A DNA stretch of 64,000 nt, taken from the NCBI GenBank assembly GCA_038501625.1, contig JAZAYU010000001.1, positions 1,612,001 to 1,676,000 of the forward strand, read 5' to 3'. Source of the DNA: Corbicula japonica (lineage: Eukaryota > Mollusca > Bivalvia > Venerida > Cyrenidae). A model generated the notes under the pieces. That model saw only the letters and a list, made by a program, of their open reading frames with translations. It made no database searches and was not told where the DNA came from. Every line of letters begins with the position of its first letter. Within the stretch, counting starts at the first letter, position 1. Of the stretch, positions 36,076 to 47,696 are shown in pieces. The position numbers were made by a program, and so were the translations under genes.

Positions 36076-39000
36076 CTACATCGCTATAACATATCCTCTA
36101 TAAATTAATTTACCCGTATTGTGCATAAAAACGGCTGGCCAAACAGTTTGATTTATCAATTCACCCCTATGTTCATAAAATCCAAAGAAATCCAAATTAA
36201 TTTTTTCTGTTTGTTGTTGCCAGTAGAGCCTCATGGGAGGTTCTAACGAGGTCATTAACCAAACAAGTTCCACAACTCTTTCTATGTAGCGTTTGAAGTC
36301 ACGTCTCAATTTACCAGGGTTGATGATCGTGTTAAGTTTTGTGAGCATAAACACCTGAAATAAATCGAATAATCTAAGCTAACTGCAAGTTGAAACCGAA
36401 TTTTCAATAGATAGAAAAGCAGTTACTCCTGAAATTAATTGAACAGTTGGAAGTTAAATAAATGTTAAGTACAGAATATTGAATCGCCATTTTAAATAGA
36501 AAGAGAAGCAACTATATTTGAAAGTTATTAAACAGTTGTAATTTAAATCGAATATTTAAAGCGTATTTTCAATACGGGGGGGGGGGGGGGCAGAACTCTC
36601 TAAAATTATTTGAAAAGTTGTAAGATAACTGAAAATGGATTCGAATATTGAAACACCACTTAAAAAGAAATAACCATTTACATTTTCGACATTTTTGAAT
36701 GTACTAACGCTGTTAGTTACGGACTTGTAATTTTTCAGAAAGAGTTTTTCGTAATTTCAGTGATGGCACGGTTAAAAAAATTAGCATACCAGTACAATTA
36801 TCATTTGCTGATATTAACGCTTTCTGTATGAAATCTTAAAAAGGAAACAAAACCATTCTGGTAGTGGATAATACGCATATAATGTTTCCTTGTATCTTCA
36901 AAAATGCAAACTCTTTGAAATAAAAAGTGAGATAAATAATACTTGCAATTCAGAATACACAGCCTCACCACACAACCAAAAAGAACAGAGAAAAGAGAGT
37001 TTAGGTTTATAATTTGATCATTTCAAAAAGTCACTACAAACAACCAACAGATTAAAACACTATTGGGGTTACAGTCTTGGAACTGTCAGTGGAAAAGTGT
37101 ATTGCCACTGACTGTGGTTCTAGGTTGCGCAAACTTCAAACCTGCAGCGTCAGGAACAGATATAAACAAATGAGGACAAGTAGCCTTATCTCTAACCAAA
37201 CAACTAATCGACAATGTCGTATGTAAAACAAACGAACCCCAAAACTTCAAATTCTTATGGCAGTCTGACGAAATGGGTTGGAACGTTTTTGATTTTGCTA
37301 TTTTTGCTGAGTATAACTAATTCACAACTTACCTCAATAACATTTGACACAGAAGCTTGAGCTCTTTCAGTCCTGTACTCTAGTGCATACTTCTCCGCCA
37401 CATTCATACCATCTGAGTAAACGTGCATGTGCTTCTGAAACAGCTTAAGACAACATTAAAACGATAATAGGCTGGCATTAAACTATAAAATAATTTTCAA
37501 AAATAATTTCGTGGGATGGAAAACAGTCTTTTATGTTCCAGTTATAATATTCACCTGAAAAAAAGATGGTATGGCTATTATTAACCATTGGTTATAAATT
37601 CATTATAAGCTTAATGATTGAGTAATTATTGTCTTTCTCGTGTCACTTTAGTGATTTTATTATTTGGAGAAAAAATGAAATGTGCATATCAGGAACAACC
37701 ACAACCATAAAACACAGCCTCCATACGCTGTCTAGAAGTCAGGAGGACTAGAGAGCACGGGTTTATAAAATGATCAATTTACACCATAAACAATTAGCAA
37801 AAATGAAAACATGAAGAGGTGCCGCCTTTTACCGGTAAGTTATCAGTGCCCAAGATCATAAAACTAAATCTGGTTATCAGTCCCAAATCTCAAGGATCTG
37901 ATTTGCTGAAATGGCGACCAGTCGCCATTTCAGCCAATCAGATCCTTGAGATTTGAGACTGATCTCAAAACTTAGTTTTATGATCTTGGGCCCTGTTTTT
38001 GTTACTAATGTTGTTTTGACCTCAATATCATATTAACCTCCTAAATGTGTCATAAACCTATGTAAAATGGATCTCATTGCACTATTTACATTAAATTTTC
38101 ATAAATTTATGTTGCATTGATCTCAATACAGTATTTTTATTATATTTTGCATAAAAATACCATGCATTTATCTCATAACAATTTTAAATTATTATTAAAA
38201 TAAACTAATGTTGCATTTTTTAATGAAATATCTTTTTTTTGTAAATTCTCTAAAATCTCTAGTTAATTTCTTGGAAAATTTAACATCTTTTAAGTGCTTG
38301 AAATTATTTTTCATTAAAACAATCTGGAATCGAAATAGTTCCAGACCATACTGTAGTGAAAAGAATATTACTCTTTCGGGTATTAACATTAAAATCGAGT
38401 TAATGTTTGTAAAACAAATTATTTTTGTGTTTGAAATAATTTAAATTACTGCAAAGTACTTTTTGGGCACAACTATAATTATATTATATCCAACAATGTT
38501 CAAATAGATCTCAGTACATCACTTACCTCCCTTAGTTTTCCACTGTTGTCATTTTGTGGGTTGATCATGCATTCCTCCATACTGAGACACAACTTATCTA
38601 GCTGCTCTTCTGCCAAGGTGATACATAAATCACAAGCATTCTGTTAAACAGTAAACATGCTTATCAGGTCCCAAGGTTATAAAACTGAGCATGGAAACCA
38701 GTCTCAAATCTCAAGCATCTGATTGGCTGAAATGGCGACCAGTCGCCATTTCAGCCAATCAGATGCTTGAGATTTGAGACTGGTTTCCATTCTCAGCTTT
38801 ATAACCTTGGGCCCAGGAATAGCCAAGCTCAGAAAATATCCCCTCAACACAGTCAAAACAGAGAGAAGACAGCATGTTTTATAAAGGTTCAAATTAAAAA
38901 CACATATTTAAACAAATAACGAGAAAGAATAGAACCCACATTGGAAGGGTCAGTGGCAAAAACAACTTGCGAATTGGGAGGGGGTTAAAACATGATCTAT

Positions 39001-42000
39001 GGAGCACCAACTTTACACCTGCCCCAGCAGATTCTTATATGAACAAACAAGTACAAGTTGACTTGGTAAAAAGCTCCAACCTAGCCATCGACTCTTATAT
39101 GAACAAACAAGTACAAGTTGACTTGGTTAAAAAGCTCCAACCTAACCATCGACTCGACACTAAAATGTTGCATGCAAAAGCGTATGACATAAGAAGCAAA
39201 TTACATTAACAAACAAGTAAGGTTGGGTACTTAATGACCTTACTAAGATCAGAGCACCAGGGCTGAACATTATAAAACTGAGATTTGAAACCAGTCTCAA
39301 ATCTCAAGCATTTGATTGGCTGAAATGGCAACATTGCTCAGTTTTATAACCTTGGGACAAGTGCCCAAGATCATAAAACTAAACTGGAGATCAGTCTCAA
39401 ATCTTAAGCATCTGTCGACATTTCAGCCAATCAGATCATTGAGATTTGAGACTGGTTTCCATGCTCTGTTTTATAACCTTGGGCCCTGGAGTCAAGTCAG
39501 CAAAAGCACGATGAATGGCAGGAATAAAGAACTGATCAAGGTTAACAAACATATCCTAAACGTAACCCTGTCGTTTCTGACGACTTAAACTTGGCATTAC
39601 TAAGAAGATTTAAAATTTCCTAATATCAGCTGTTATTTTTAATCATAATTAAAGCATGCGGGGTTAACACATTTTTAAATGCTGTTGCAAAAGAACTCCT
39701 AAATAATTAAATGTTTATTTCTTACTGAATTATCTACAATACAGTAAATATTTGTTATTGTTTTGATTATATTATCATTTCCAATGTAATACTATCATGA
39801 TTAAAGAAAAAGGCAAACAAAACTGTAGCTCATTGTGAAATGTACACGTTTGCGACTGAATATGTATTGAAAAGTGGAACACATTTAAAGGCCGTTTACT
39901 TTTAATCATAAAGTTTTTAATCTTTAAGCATTATTTTCTTTTGCGGTCTGGCTAATAAATAAAGACATAGCAGACGTCTCCTAAAGTCCCTAACACGTCT
40001 AGTATGCCTGTGATTACGCACGGTATCTATTGCTTTAACTGTAGGATTGGAAAAGCAACAAAATAAGATGTGAGACAGACTTTAAAAGCAAACGTGACAC
40101 GGCAATATTTTTGGTCTGGGTACTTACTCTAACAACTCTCATAAGTGAATAGATACACTCCAAATGTCCTAAAGGTATGCGTGCGAGCTCCGAGTAGGCG
40201 GCTTTCCATTCATTCTCAAATACTGAGTTAAACCTGTCGGCTAGATCATAACGCCGCTGAATATCTTTATCTTCTTTGACAGCTGCGAGCGGACGTAACG
40301 GAGTGTCTGCATGGCTCATGCGATCAACCCTGGAACATGATAAATTACTCTTTAGTAAATATAGGGCCAGAAGCTGTAATGGTTGGTCCACCAGACTATT
40401 AGTTGAACACTTTTCCAAAATACACATTAAGACCAAGGCGTTGGTTGCATCACATACGCACTATTTTATCCAGTTATTACAAATCAAACCTATTATGAAA
40501 TAGTAACAACAGCTGCGAGTTTTATAACTGTTTGTATTTCATGAAGTGAAGACATGAATTCATAGCAGGAGTTAATATAGATAAAATCATGACTGCATCA
40601 GACATTTGTTAAATTATAATAAATGAAGCAAACATCCGTGCCTACGATCATAAATCTGGTCACAAGGTTATAAAACTGAGCATGGAAACAAGTCTCAAAT
40701 CTTAAGCATCTGATTGGCTGAAATGGCAAATCAGATGCTTGAGATTTGAAACTGGTTTCCATGCTCAGTTTTATAACCTTGGGTACTGGAGACCATGCTG
40801 GACATTTCAGACTGGTCACCAATCTCAGTTTTATTATATTGGGCCCTTGAAACACAGCTTCTCAAGCCAGCAGTTAGTAACACGACAGAAACTTATTATA
40901 AAATGAACGGTTAAAACACAGCAGCATCAATGTATTTTCACGGAATGGGAATCAATGTTTTGCATTTGCATACTTTTCTTGGTAAAAAAGCCTGCCTACA
41001 ATCTCAACAGTACTGCATTTGGTCGCAATAAAAATGAAGCATCCGTATAAAAAAGCTAAATTTATAAAACAGACCCTCCACAGAACCAACAAGAAACGAG
41101 ATATGAGAGTATTAGTTTTATGATATGATCAATTTCAAAAACACAACAAAAACGTTACCACGTTGAAACGGTCATTAGAATACAGTTATTTCATATGTGA
41201 TTTGGGAACAGTCAAAAAAATGTTGGCCCGAGGGGATAGTGTTTTGAACTGTTGCCCGAGACCGTCGGCCGATGGCAACAGTTCAAAACACTATCCCCGA
41301 CACCGAGGGTCAACTGTTTGACTGTTTCCAAATCAAATATGAAATAACTACTTTATTACATGATCAAATTAAACTTTCTCAATGTAACAATCTTGTAACT
41401 ATGTCACACAGCCAACATTGTTTATGTCAGTAGTTTTTCATATTGTTTTCTCTGTTATTTCATCAAAAAACTTAAGGAAACTGTCATTTTTGCTGACAAA
41501 ATTTTAATTTGTTTAAATAGTTCACCATATTTTATTCATGGAGAAATAATCATTGGAGTCAATTTGTTTCTTTACTGTTTCACATGACGTCATGACGTCA
41601 GAGCACGCGAGGGAAACCATCGAAACTATTGACTGGTCAACAGTTCGCAAACATGGACTTTTTTTAGAATTTCAGAATACAGTCAAAACTACCAAATTAC
41701 ATTTATATAAGGTATCAGGTCATAATAAAGTATATGTATTTTGCTACTGAGGGATTTTATCAGGTTCTTGGGTGCAACAATCTTACTCGTACACTTGCTT
41801 TACAGGTTCTTATAAGAACAAATAAATAAACGTCGCCTTGGTGAAATAACTTCTACCGGCCTATTACCCGACAATGTTGCATGCAAAGCACAAACAATCA
41901 GTAACCAATGACATTCTCAAGCGAAATGGGTAGTTGCTCAATGACCATGCTAAGACCAGAATACCTGAAATGAACTCAGCAAAAACACAGTGTCGGGAAT

Positions 42001-42467
42001 AATAGAAATTGATCACTGGTGTTTATGTCAGATATTTAAAAGAAACCTCATAATCACTTTAACCTCTGCCATCGTCGTGAAACCAAAGAGGTAAGGTGAA
42101 AAAAAGTATATAGATCACTCATCAAGCGTGCAAATATCATGTTCTGGTACAAATGTATGTTACTGATAGGTAGGCGACCACCTATCGGAGAACAGATGAT
42201 CAGTAATGAAAGCAACAAGAGCACAGAACCAGTATCTTACTTGTCCGTTAGGTCTTGTATTTTCTTGTCCTGGAATCGGATTATCTCTGTCATGTTCTCT
42301 ACTTCCTTTCTTTTCATTGTGACAAGCTCCAATTTTGAAGATCTGTTGGAAACATTGTCCAACAACTCTAGAAGCAAGTAAGCAGAAGCAAATAGTGTTT
42401 AACACATATCGTATTAAGATAACAATAAAACATCATTTGAAATTATAATAAGGTTGTATTTATTTGT

Positions 42468-42542
<75 letters not shown>

Positions 42543-44302
42543 AAATATTGTGTGCTTTATCTAAAATATGGGAATTCGGATTTTTATTGATTTTAGCCCC
42601 TGTAAGTTACATGTACAAGCATAAGCATAAATAGATTAAAGGTGACCTTTAAGCGTCACTTTACAAAAGAGTTCTCAAACAAAAATGAAGGCTCGGTTTG
42701 ATTGGGATCGTTCATGAGCGGTATGAAAATGCAAATTACTATACACTCACCGCATAGCCCCAGGTTGAGCGCAACATAACAATTAAACAAGTAAAAAAAC
42801 ACATCAGTTTGAGCATTCAAGAAGAATGGGGTGCACATGGTTTTGCTGTTTAAATGCGCTATTTCCGTTCAATCCATGCGTTTGTTTGCCCTTTTTAAGG
42901 AGACAAACTCTTCAATAAAGGATCAATACGAGTTTTTTTAAAACTGTCTTTGACAGTGTCTTGACGAGGTACGTAGAACAAAAAACAACAACAATATTTT
43001 CGGATATTGGAAAAGCATTAAACTACAATGTATGTGTATTTTATACCTGGTTTGCTTATTATACATTTAACAACTTTTCTAAGTATACACCTTCGTTCTG
43101 GAGCATTACTGGCTTGATATTTGTGCTATTGCTCTAAAACTTTCAATAAAACGATCAATAAATACTAACTGATTTACAAGTGAAACATTTTTAAAATGAC
43201 AGACAACTGAATGCTCACAATCATTAAGAGTACTGGCACCCACACAATACAAATTCACACCAGTGAATAAAGAGTATGACCACCAACAGCGCGTATAACC
43301 GCAAGACACATTGATCTCATTGAGCTTATACAGTTCTGAAAGACTCCTTTCGGGAATCTTAAGCCCATTCCTTAAGAAGCGCGTTTCCAAATTGGCAAAG
43401 ATTGTATGGTTTGTCCCCCCTGTTTTGCACGCCCATTTCAAGATAATACCACGGATTTTCAATTGGATTAAAATCCAGAGATCAAGCGCACCAAGGAAAT
43501 ATTCTGATGGTGTTCACCTCAGAAAAGTCTGGTGTTCGCCGAACGATACACCATCATGCATTAACTGCAGGAACAAGGACTTCCCGCTGATATTCTTCGG
43601 AATTCAAGTTCATTTGGAGTAAAACTGTTGCAATCCTCTTGTGCATTGACACGCCAGCCCACAGCATCATAACTGACAAATCGCGATTAAAAAATCCGCT
43701 CCAACAATATTTTCGCGATTAAACCGTTAACCGCTTAAGGTGGTCATACGAGTTATTAACTGAATCTATGTTTGTATTCTGTGGGTGTCAGTTTTCTAAA
43801 TGATTGTGAGCTGTCAGTTGTCTGCCATTTTGAATAATATTTAACAAATAAATCAGTTGGTGTTCATTGCATGAATTAATGAAAGTTTTAGAGCAATACC
43901 TCAATTATTTAGCCAGTAATGCCCTAGTACGAAAGTGTATACTTAGAAAAGTTGTTAAGTGTATTGCTGAACTACTAGTTCTCATGTTAAAAGTCAATGT
44001 TTAAATAACGTAATGGTAACTGAAAAATTTATACCTTGACCACAATTAATTTGTTACGAGTTACAGCTAATTAGAAAGGTCCATGTTCGTTCCTGACAAC
44101 GCATCTATAAGTATTAATAAATTATACTTTAATGGTGTGCTTAATGTGTCAATGGCAATTTTTAAATAATCATGAATCAATGGAATTAAATAGCACCTTC
44201 ATATTCTCTGATGGCCGCAGCAACAACTCGCTTGTCTACAATAGCGCCAGCAAACGCCCTGTTTAACACCTCCGCCACTTTACTCTTTTCGCCGGTATCC
44301 AT
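36076..44302 (-). CDS. MIEAP/SPATA18-like (mitochondria-eating protein domain) gene, 6 coding exons
   Basis: Coding exons are 44197-44302, 42241-42367, 40128-40329, 38527-38640, 37333-37434 and 36076-36354. All have GT-AG borders and phase-consistent joins, giving 309 residues. Residues about 37-78 look like a coiled coil (LELVTMKRKEVENM, IIRFQDKKIQDLTDK). From about 95 to the end the pattern fits the MIEAP C-terminal domain: LADRFNSVFENEWKAAYSEL, AEEQLDKLCLSMEECM, VVELVWLMTSLEPPMRLYW and TVWPAVFMHNTGKLIYRG. In vertebrates that domain belongs to a p53-induced mitochondrial quality-control protein; the role here is inferred from domain similarity only. The product is much shorter than human MIEAP because the N-terminal part is reduced. 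Introns hold one Tc1/mariner copy, one other fold-back and five family A palindromes. A ttttttcag at 44328-44336 suggests a 5' UTR intron. Confidence 0.75.
36576..36590. repeat. Poly-G tract
   Basis: An uninterrupted run of about 15 G lies in the intron between exons 5 and 6 of the MIEAP-like gene. It could form a G-quadruplex-like structure. Confidence 0.9.
37846..37993. mobile_element. Palindromic MITE family A, copy 3 (subfamily 2)
   Basis: This is a full copy of the second subfamily, with arms CCCAAGATCATAAAACTAAA and GATCAGTCTCAAATCTCAAG in place of the TTATAAAACTGAG type. It lies in an intron of the MIEAP-like gene. Confidence 0.9.
38667..38813. mobile_element. Palindromic MITE family A, copy 4 (near-perfect hairpin)
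   Basis: The two ~70 bp arms differ at only about two positions. The copy begins 27 bp upstream of the 3' splice site of MIEAP-like exon 4 (exon starts at 38640 on the minus strand), so it overlaps the zone where the branch point should be. Confidence 0.95.
39033..39154. repeat. Tandem duplication of a ~60 bp segment
   Basis: TCTTATATGAACAAACAAGT ... AACCTAGCCATCGAC is repeated directly (39033 and 39093), with a one-base insertion and two substitutions. It is intronic. Confidence 0.9.
39262..39486. mobile_element. Two adjacent family A palindromes, copies 5 and 6
   Basis: Copy 5 (39262-39356) is internally deleted, keeping the left arm and the distal right end. Copy 6 (39357-39486) follows at once. 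Its left arm begins with the subfamily 2 sequence (CCCAAGATCATAAAACTAAA) and its right arm ends with the subfamily 1 sequence (TTTCCATGCTCTGTTTTATA), so it is a recombinant between subfamilies. Confidence 0.85.
40645..40853. mobile_element. Nested family A palindromes, copy 7
   Basis: A subfamily 1 hairpin (40662-40782) sits between fragments of a subfamily 2 copy (GATCATAAATCTGGT before it, GACTGGTCACCAATCTCAGT and GGGCCC after it), consistent with insertion of one family member into another. It is upstream of MIEAP-like exon 3. Confidence 0.75.
41184..41349. mobile_element. Second fold-back repeat (AGTTATTTCATAT ends)
   Basis: An inverted repeat of about 75 bp arms starts AGTTATTTCATATGTGATTT and includes GGGGATAGTGTTTTGAACTG and its complement, with a short loop near 41268. 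It is unrelated to family A. No target duplication could be fixed. Intronic, MIEAP-like gene. Confidence 0.8.
42473..42541. repeat. (GA)n microsatellite
   Basis: A pure run of about 34 GA units lies in intron 1 of the MIEAP-like gene, about 105 bp upstream of exon 2. Confidence 0.97.
43070..43955 (-). mobile_element. Decayed Tc1/mariner transposon with ~170 bp inverted repeats
   Basis: Long inverted arms begin ACAACTTTTCTAAGTATACA at 43070 and end with the complement at 43955, flanked by TA (43068-43069 and 43956-43957). The arms match for about 170 bp, including GCTCACAATCATT. On the minus strand, transposase fragments survive between about 43675 and 43390: VMLWAGVSMHKRIATVLL and SLDFNPIENPWYYL, the latter equivalent to the third catalytic block of Tc1-type enzymes. 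They are in different frames with stops, so the gene is dead. At 886 bp it is also internally deleted. It lies in intron 1 of the MIEAP-like gene. Confidence 0.85.
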
Positions 44303-44640
44303 TTTTACTCAACACGAAAGTTTAGACCTGAAAAAAGAAGAACATTAACTTACATACAACAGTCTAGTGTTTTGAGGCATCTTTGAATCGCACAAATTAG
44401 AAACAAAAACATTCTTCAACAATATGGAAATTTTAGTATTAATAATTTTTTGCAAATATATTACAAAGTTCGTCAAACTAAGTAGTGAGAAAAGAAATAC
44501 GACTACAGGTTTATGATGTTTTATTGCATAGAAAATGGAAAACATCTAAACTTAACATAGTGAACAAAGAACGTAATCCGTCCATTATCTCATTACACCT
44601 AACCAACGTAACGGCGAAATGCTGCAAGGGGAATAAAGAC

Positions 44641-44818
44641 CTGGTCCCAAGATTATAAAACTGAGAATGGAAAACCCGTTTAAAATCTCAAGCATCTGAT
44701 TGGCTGAAATGGCGACATGCCTGATTTGCTAACATGGCGACATGTCGCCATTTCAGCCAATCAGATGCCCGAGATTTGACACTGGTTTCCAATCACAGTT
44801 TTAAAACATTCAGCACTG
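44641..44818. mobile_element. Palindromic MITE family A, copy 8
   Basis: This longer copy has a duplicated tip (AAATGGCGACATGCCTGATT, then AACATGGCGACATGTCGCCA). It lies in the putative 5' UTR intron of the MIEAP-like gene. Confidence 0.88.
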
Positions 44819-44923
44819 GGCATGTTACACACCTTTATATCATTTTATTGTCCTGTTCAAAGCAATAATTCACTTGATGCATTTTTAGGCTCATAGGATC
44901 ATTGTTTCTCATATTTTACTCAC

Positions 44924-44990
44924 CTATATTTCAGATATAGAGTTCAAGCTGGTTCAGTTTCATTCACCAGAGTTGCCTGTAAGTATTAAG
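44924..44990 (-). other. Possible non-coding first exon of the MIEAP-like gene
   Basis: The minus strand has a strong donor, ATATAG|GTGAGTAA, with the exon ending at 44924. A matching acceptor (ttttttcag) lies just 5' of the coding start exon, whose transcript part would begin at 44327. The outer boundary near 44990 is a guess. Confidence 0.35.
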
Positions 44991-45597
44991 GCGTTGATTG
45001 TTCGTATTTGAGAAGGGTATGCCTTCTTTGATACTTTTTTAAAAGCACACAATAGCCTTAGTGACCTGAATGGGTGGAGTTTTATGGTTGTTCGCAAATA
45101 TAAGAACCGAATCGATATTTTCAGCTTTCAGTTTGGGTCTGATTTTCGTTACATAAATATTGAGAAAAATTGTGATACACATACATGTACACTGAAATTC
45201 GTTGTAAGAACTTTATGCCCAACACATTTTGCTTGTCTATCTATTATTCATGTAGTATCTGAACATATACCTGTAAAAAGAATAGCAAATAAAATATGTT
45301 TAAACTAAATATACTGATTTTTGTAAAGAATGTTAGAATTGCGTCGTTGACGACAGATCGAATGACGACACTTTGTTTCCGGAGAACATACAAGGCATGT
45401 ATTATGTAAAGCCCCGGTCACAACCTGCCGTACTTGCAAGTGTGTGCTGTTTATGTGCATAAATTCAGGGATCAGTACATGGTGAGTACCACCCCCGTAG
45501 GAATTTTGGAGCACGCAGACACGCCGAAGCATTTTTAGTGCATACAAAACTTTCTATGCGTTTGAGCTGCGGTCGCACTACGGATTCACCCCAGTAC

Positions 45598-45925
45598 GGC
45601 CGGTATTCCATTGTTTCGTGATGCGTGATCAGTGTCCGTGTCCGCGTCCGTTTCCGCGATTTTTCACTCACCAAAGATATCGTTGGGTATATTCCATACC
45701 TCCTCGTCCGTTTCCGTGTCCGCGACGTGGAACGGACACTTAGGTAACGCGGGCACGGACATGGAATACCGGGCTAAGGGTGACGTGCGTGTCCTGAACG
45801 TCCACGAGCGCATAAAGCCGGTATTCCATAGTTCCGTGATGCGTAATCCGTGTCCGTGTCCGCTTCCGCGTCCGTGTCGGCTATTTTTCACTCACCAAAG
45901 ATATCGTTGGGTATAGTCCATACCT
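45598..45925. repeat. Direct duplication with CCGTGTCCG minisatellite
   Basis: CCGGTATTCCATNGTTNCGT, GTCCGTGTCCGCNTCCG runs and TTTTTCACTCACCAAAGATA, TCGTTGGGTAT occur twice about 218 bp apart. An inverted GGACATGGAATACCGG lies between them. Confidence 0.8.
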
Positions 45926-45927
45926 AG

Positions 45928-46965
45928 GTGTGTGAAGTTGGCTATTACATCGAAGATCGAAGGTCGAAATTCAATATCGAGATGAATACCGAGCCAGCTC
46001 TGAGATCGAAATTCAAATAAAGTGAATTTCGACCTGGGATGAATATCGAGCCAGCTCTGAGATCGATATTCAAACAAAACCCTGCGAATATCGAGCTGGG
46101 GTGAATATCGAGCCAGCTCTGAGATCGAAATTCAGATAAAAGTGAATTTCGAGCTGGAATGAATATCGAGCCTGCTCTGATATCGATATTCAAACAAAAC
46201 CCTGCGAATATCGAGCTGCGGTGAATATCGAGCCAGCTCTGAATTCGAAATTCAGATAAAAGTGAATTTCGACCTGTGATGAATATTGAGCCAGCTCTGA
46301 GATCGATATTCAAACAAAACCCTGCGGATATCGAGCTGGGGTGAATATCGAGAGAGCTCTGAGATCGAAATTCAGACAAAAGTGAATTTCGATATGGGAT
46401 GAATATCGAGCCAACTCTGAGATGGATATTCAAACAAAACCCTGCGAATATCGAGCTGGGATGAATATCGAGCCAGCTCTGAGATCAATATTCAAACAAA
46501 ACCCTGCGAATATCGAGCTGGGGTGAATATCGAGCCAGCTCTGAGATCGAAATTCAGGTAAAAGTGAATTTCGAGCTGGGATGAATATCGAGCCAGCTCT
46601 GAGATCGATATTCAAACAAAACCCTGAGAATATCGAGCTGGGGTGAATATCGAGCCAGCTCTGAGATCGAAATTCAGATAAAAGTGAATTTCGAGCTGGG
46701 ATGAATATCGAGCCAGCTTTGAGATCGATATTTAAACAAAACCCCGCGAATATCGAGCTGGGGGTGAATATCGAGCCAGCTCTGAATTCGAAATTCAGAT
46801 AAAAGTGAATTTCGAGATGGGATGAATATCGAGCCAGCTCAGAGATCGATATTCAAACAAAATCCTGCGAATATCGAGCTGGGGTGAATACCGAGCCAGC
46901 TCTGAGATCGAAATTCAGATAAAAATGAATTTCGAGATGGGATGAATATCGAGCCAGCATTTGTC
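45928..46965. repeat. 120 bp minisatellite of alternating ~60 bp half-units, with fold-back-like left end
   Basis: About eight 120 bp units occur, each made of two related halves. One ends in GAAATTCAGATAAAAGTGAA and the other in GATATTCAAACAAAACCCTGC; both contain GAATATCGAGCCAGCTCTGA. One unit near 46444 has lost a half. At 45928-45943 the array is preceded by GTGTGTGAAGTTGGCT, which matches the terminus of the fold-back element at 13206 except for one base. No matching right terminus is seen. Confidence 0.88.
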
Positions 46966-46971
46966 TTCAAG

Positions 46972-47172
46972 ATGCCACCGAAGAAAAGACGCCAAAAAAG
47001 AAGCGAGCGGCCATTGCAAGTTGTTTTTGCAGCAGCAGAATTCGCAATATCTCCTGTTGTAGGGGCGGCATTTCAAGACAGCGGCAGCTGCGATTTCTGG
47101 GGTTTATCGATAGGTCGTCTAGATTTACGGCTTAATCACGGCAAAAAACCGTCAAAAAGTGGTCTCCCGTGA
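46972..47172 (+). CDS. Short basic open frame inside Harbinger 2 (possible start of a second transposon protein)
   Basis: An ATG just after the minisatellite opens a 66-codon frame starting MPPKKRRQKRSERP, a nuclear-localisation-like basic stretch. It stops before any domain appears. Harbingers often encode a second DNA-binding protein; this could be its truncated or spliced N-terminus, or chance. I do not recognise it. Confidence 0.25.
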   Translation: MPPKKRRQKRSERPLQVVFAAAEFAISPVVGAAFQDSGSCDFWGLSIGRLDLRLNHGKKPSKSGLP

Positions 47173-47696
47173 AGCAGACAATGTTGTTCGCCTTGGTGTC
47201 GAGTTTAAGACGAGCTAAAGTCGATTTATGGACGTGGCAGGACGCGGGGAGAATTCGAAACGGCGTCGGACGCGGCAAAAAGTTTTGAACTGCTCAAAAT
47301 TTTAGCCCGCGGACAACCACGGGCGACACACGTGGTAAAGACGTGCAACACACGTGAAACACACGTGATAATCCGTGTTCCGGCAGTGATTAAAACTTGG
47401 GGAGACGCAGTGAGACGCGAAAGTTTAGCGGTCTGTCACTGGCAGAGCACGGTCATCGGACGGGTGTTACGCGTTGGTATCATGGGAAATAGCGTGTGTT
47501 TTGCGGCTTATCACTGACAAGTGGATTTTTCAGCGTACATAGCACTACCTAAGCCCGTTTAAACGACGTCTGGAACAAGTGCTAAATACGATTGTTCACT
47601 GCCTAATCACTTCTGTATCACTTCTGATTTGCGGCATATAAATACCGCAATTTTCTGAGACCTCAGCACTTGCAGTCTAGATGTCAAGGGGTGAAA

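Noticed and set aside
45892..46615. Repetitive frames up to 162 codons (NIDLRAGSIFI motifs)
   Set aside because: They are minisatellite translations; the 120 bp unit is a multiple of three, so frames stay open by chance.
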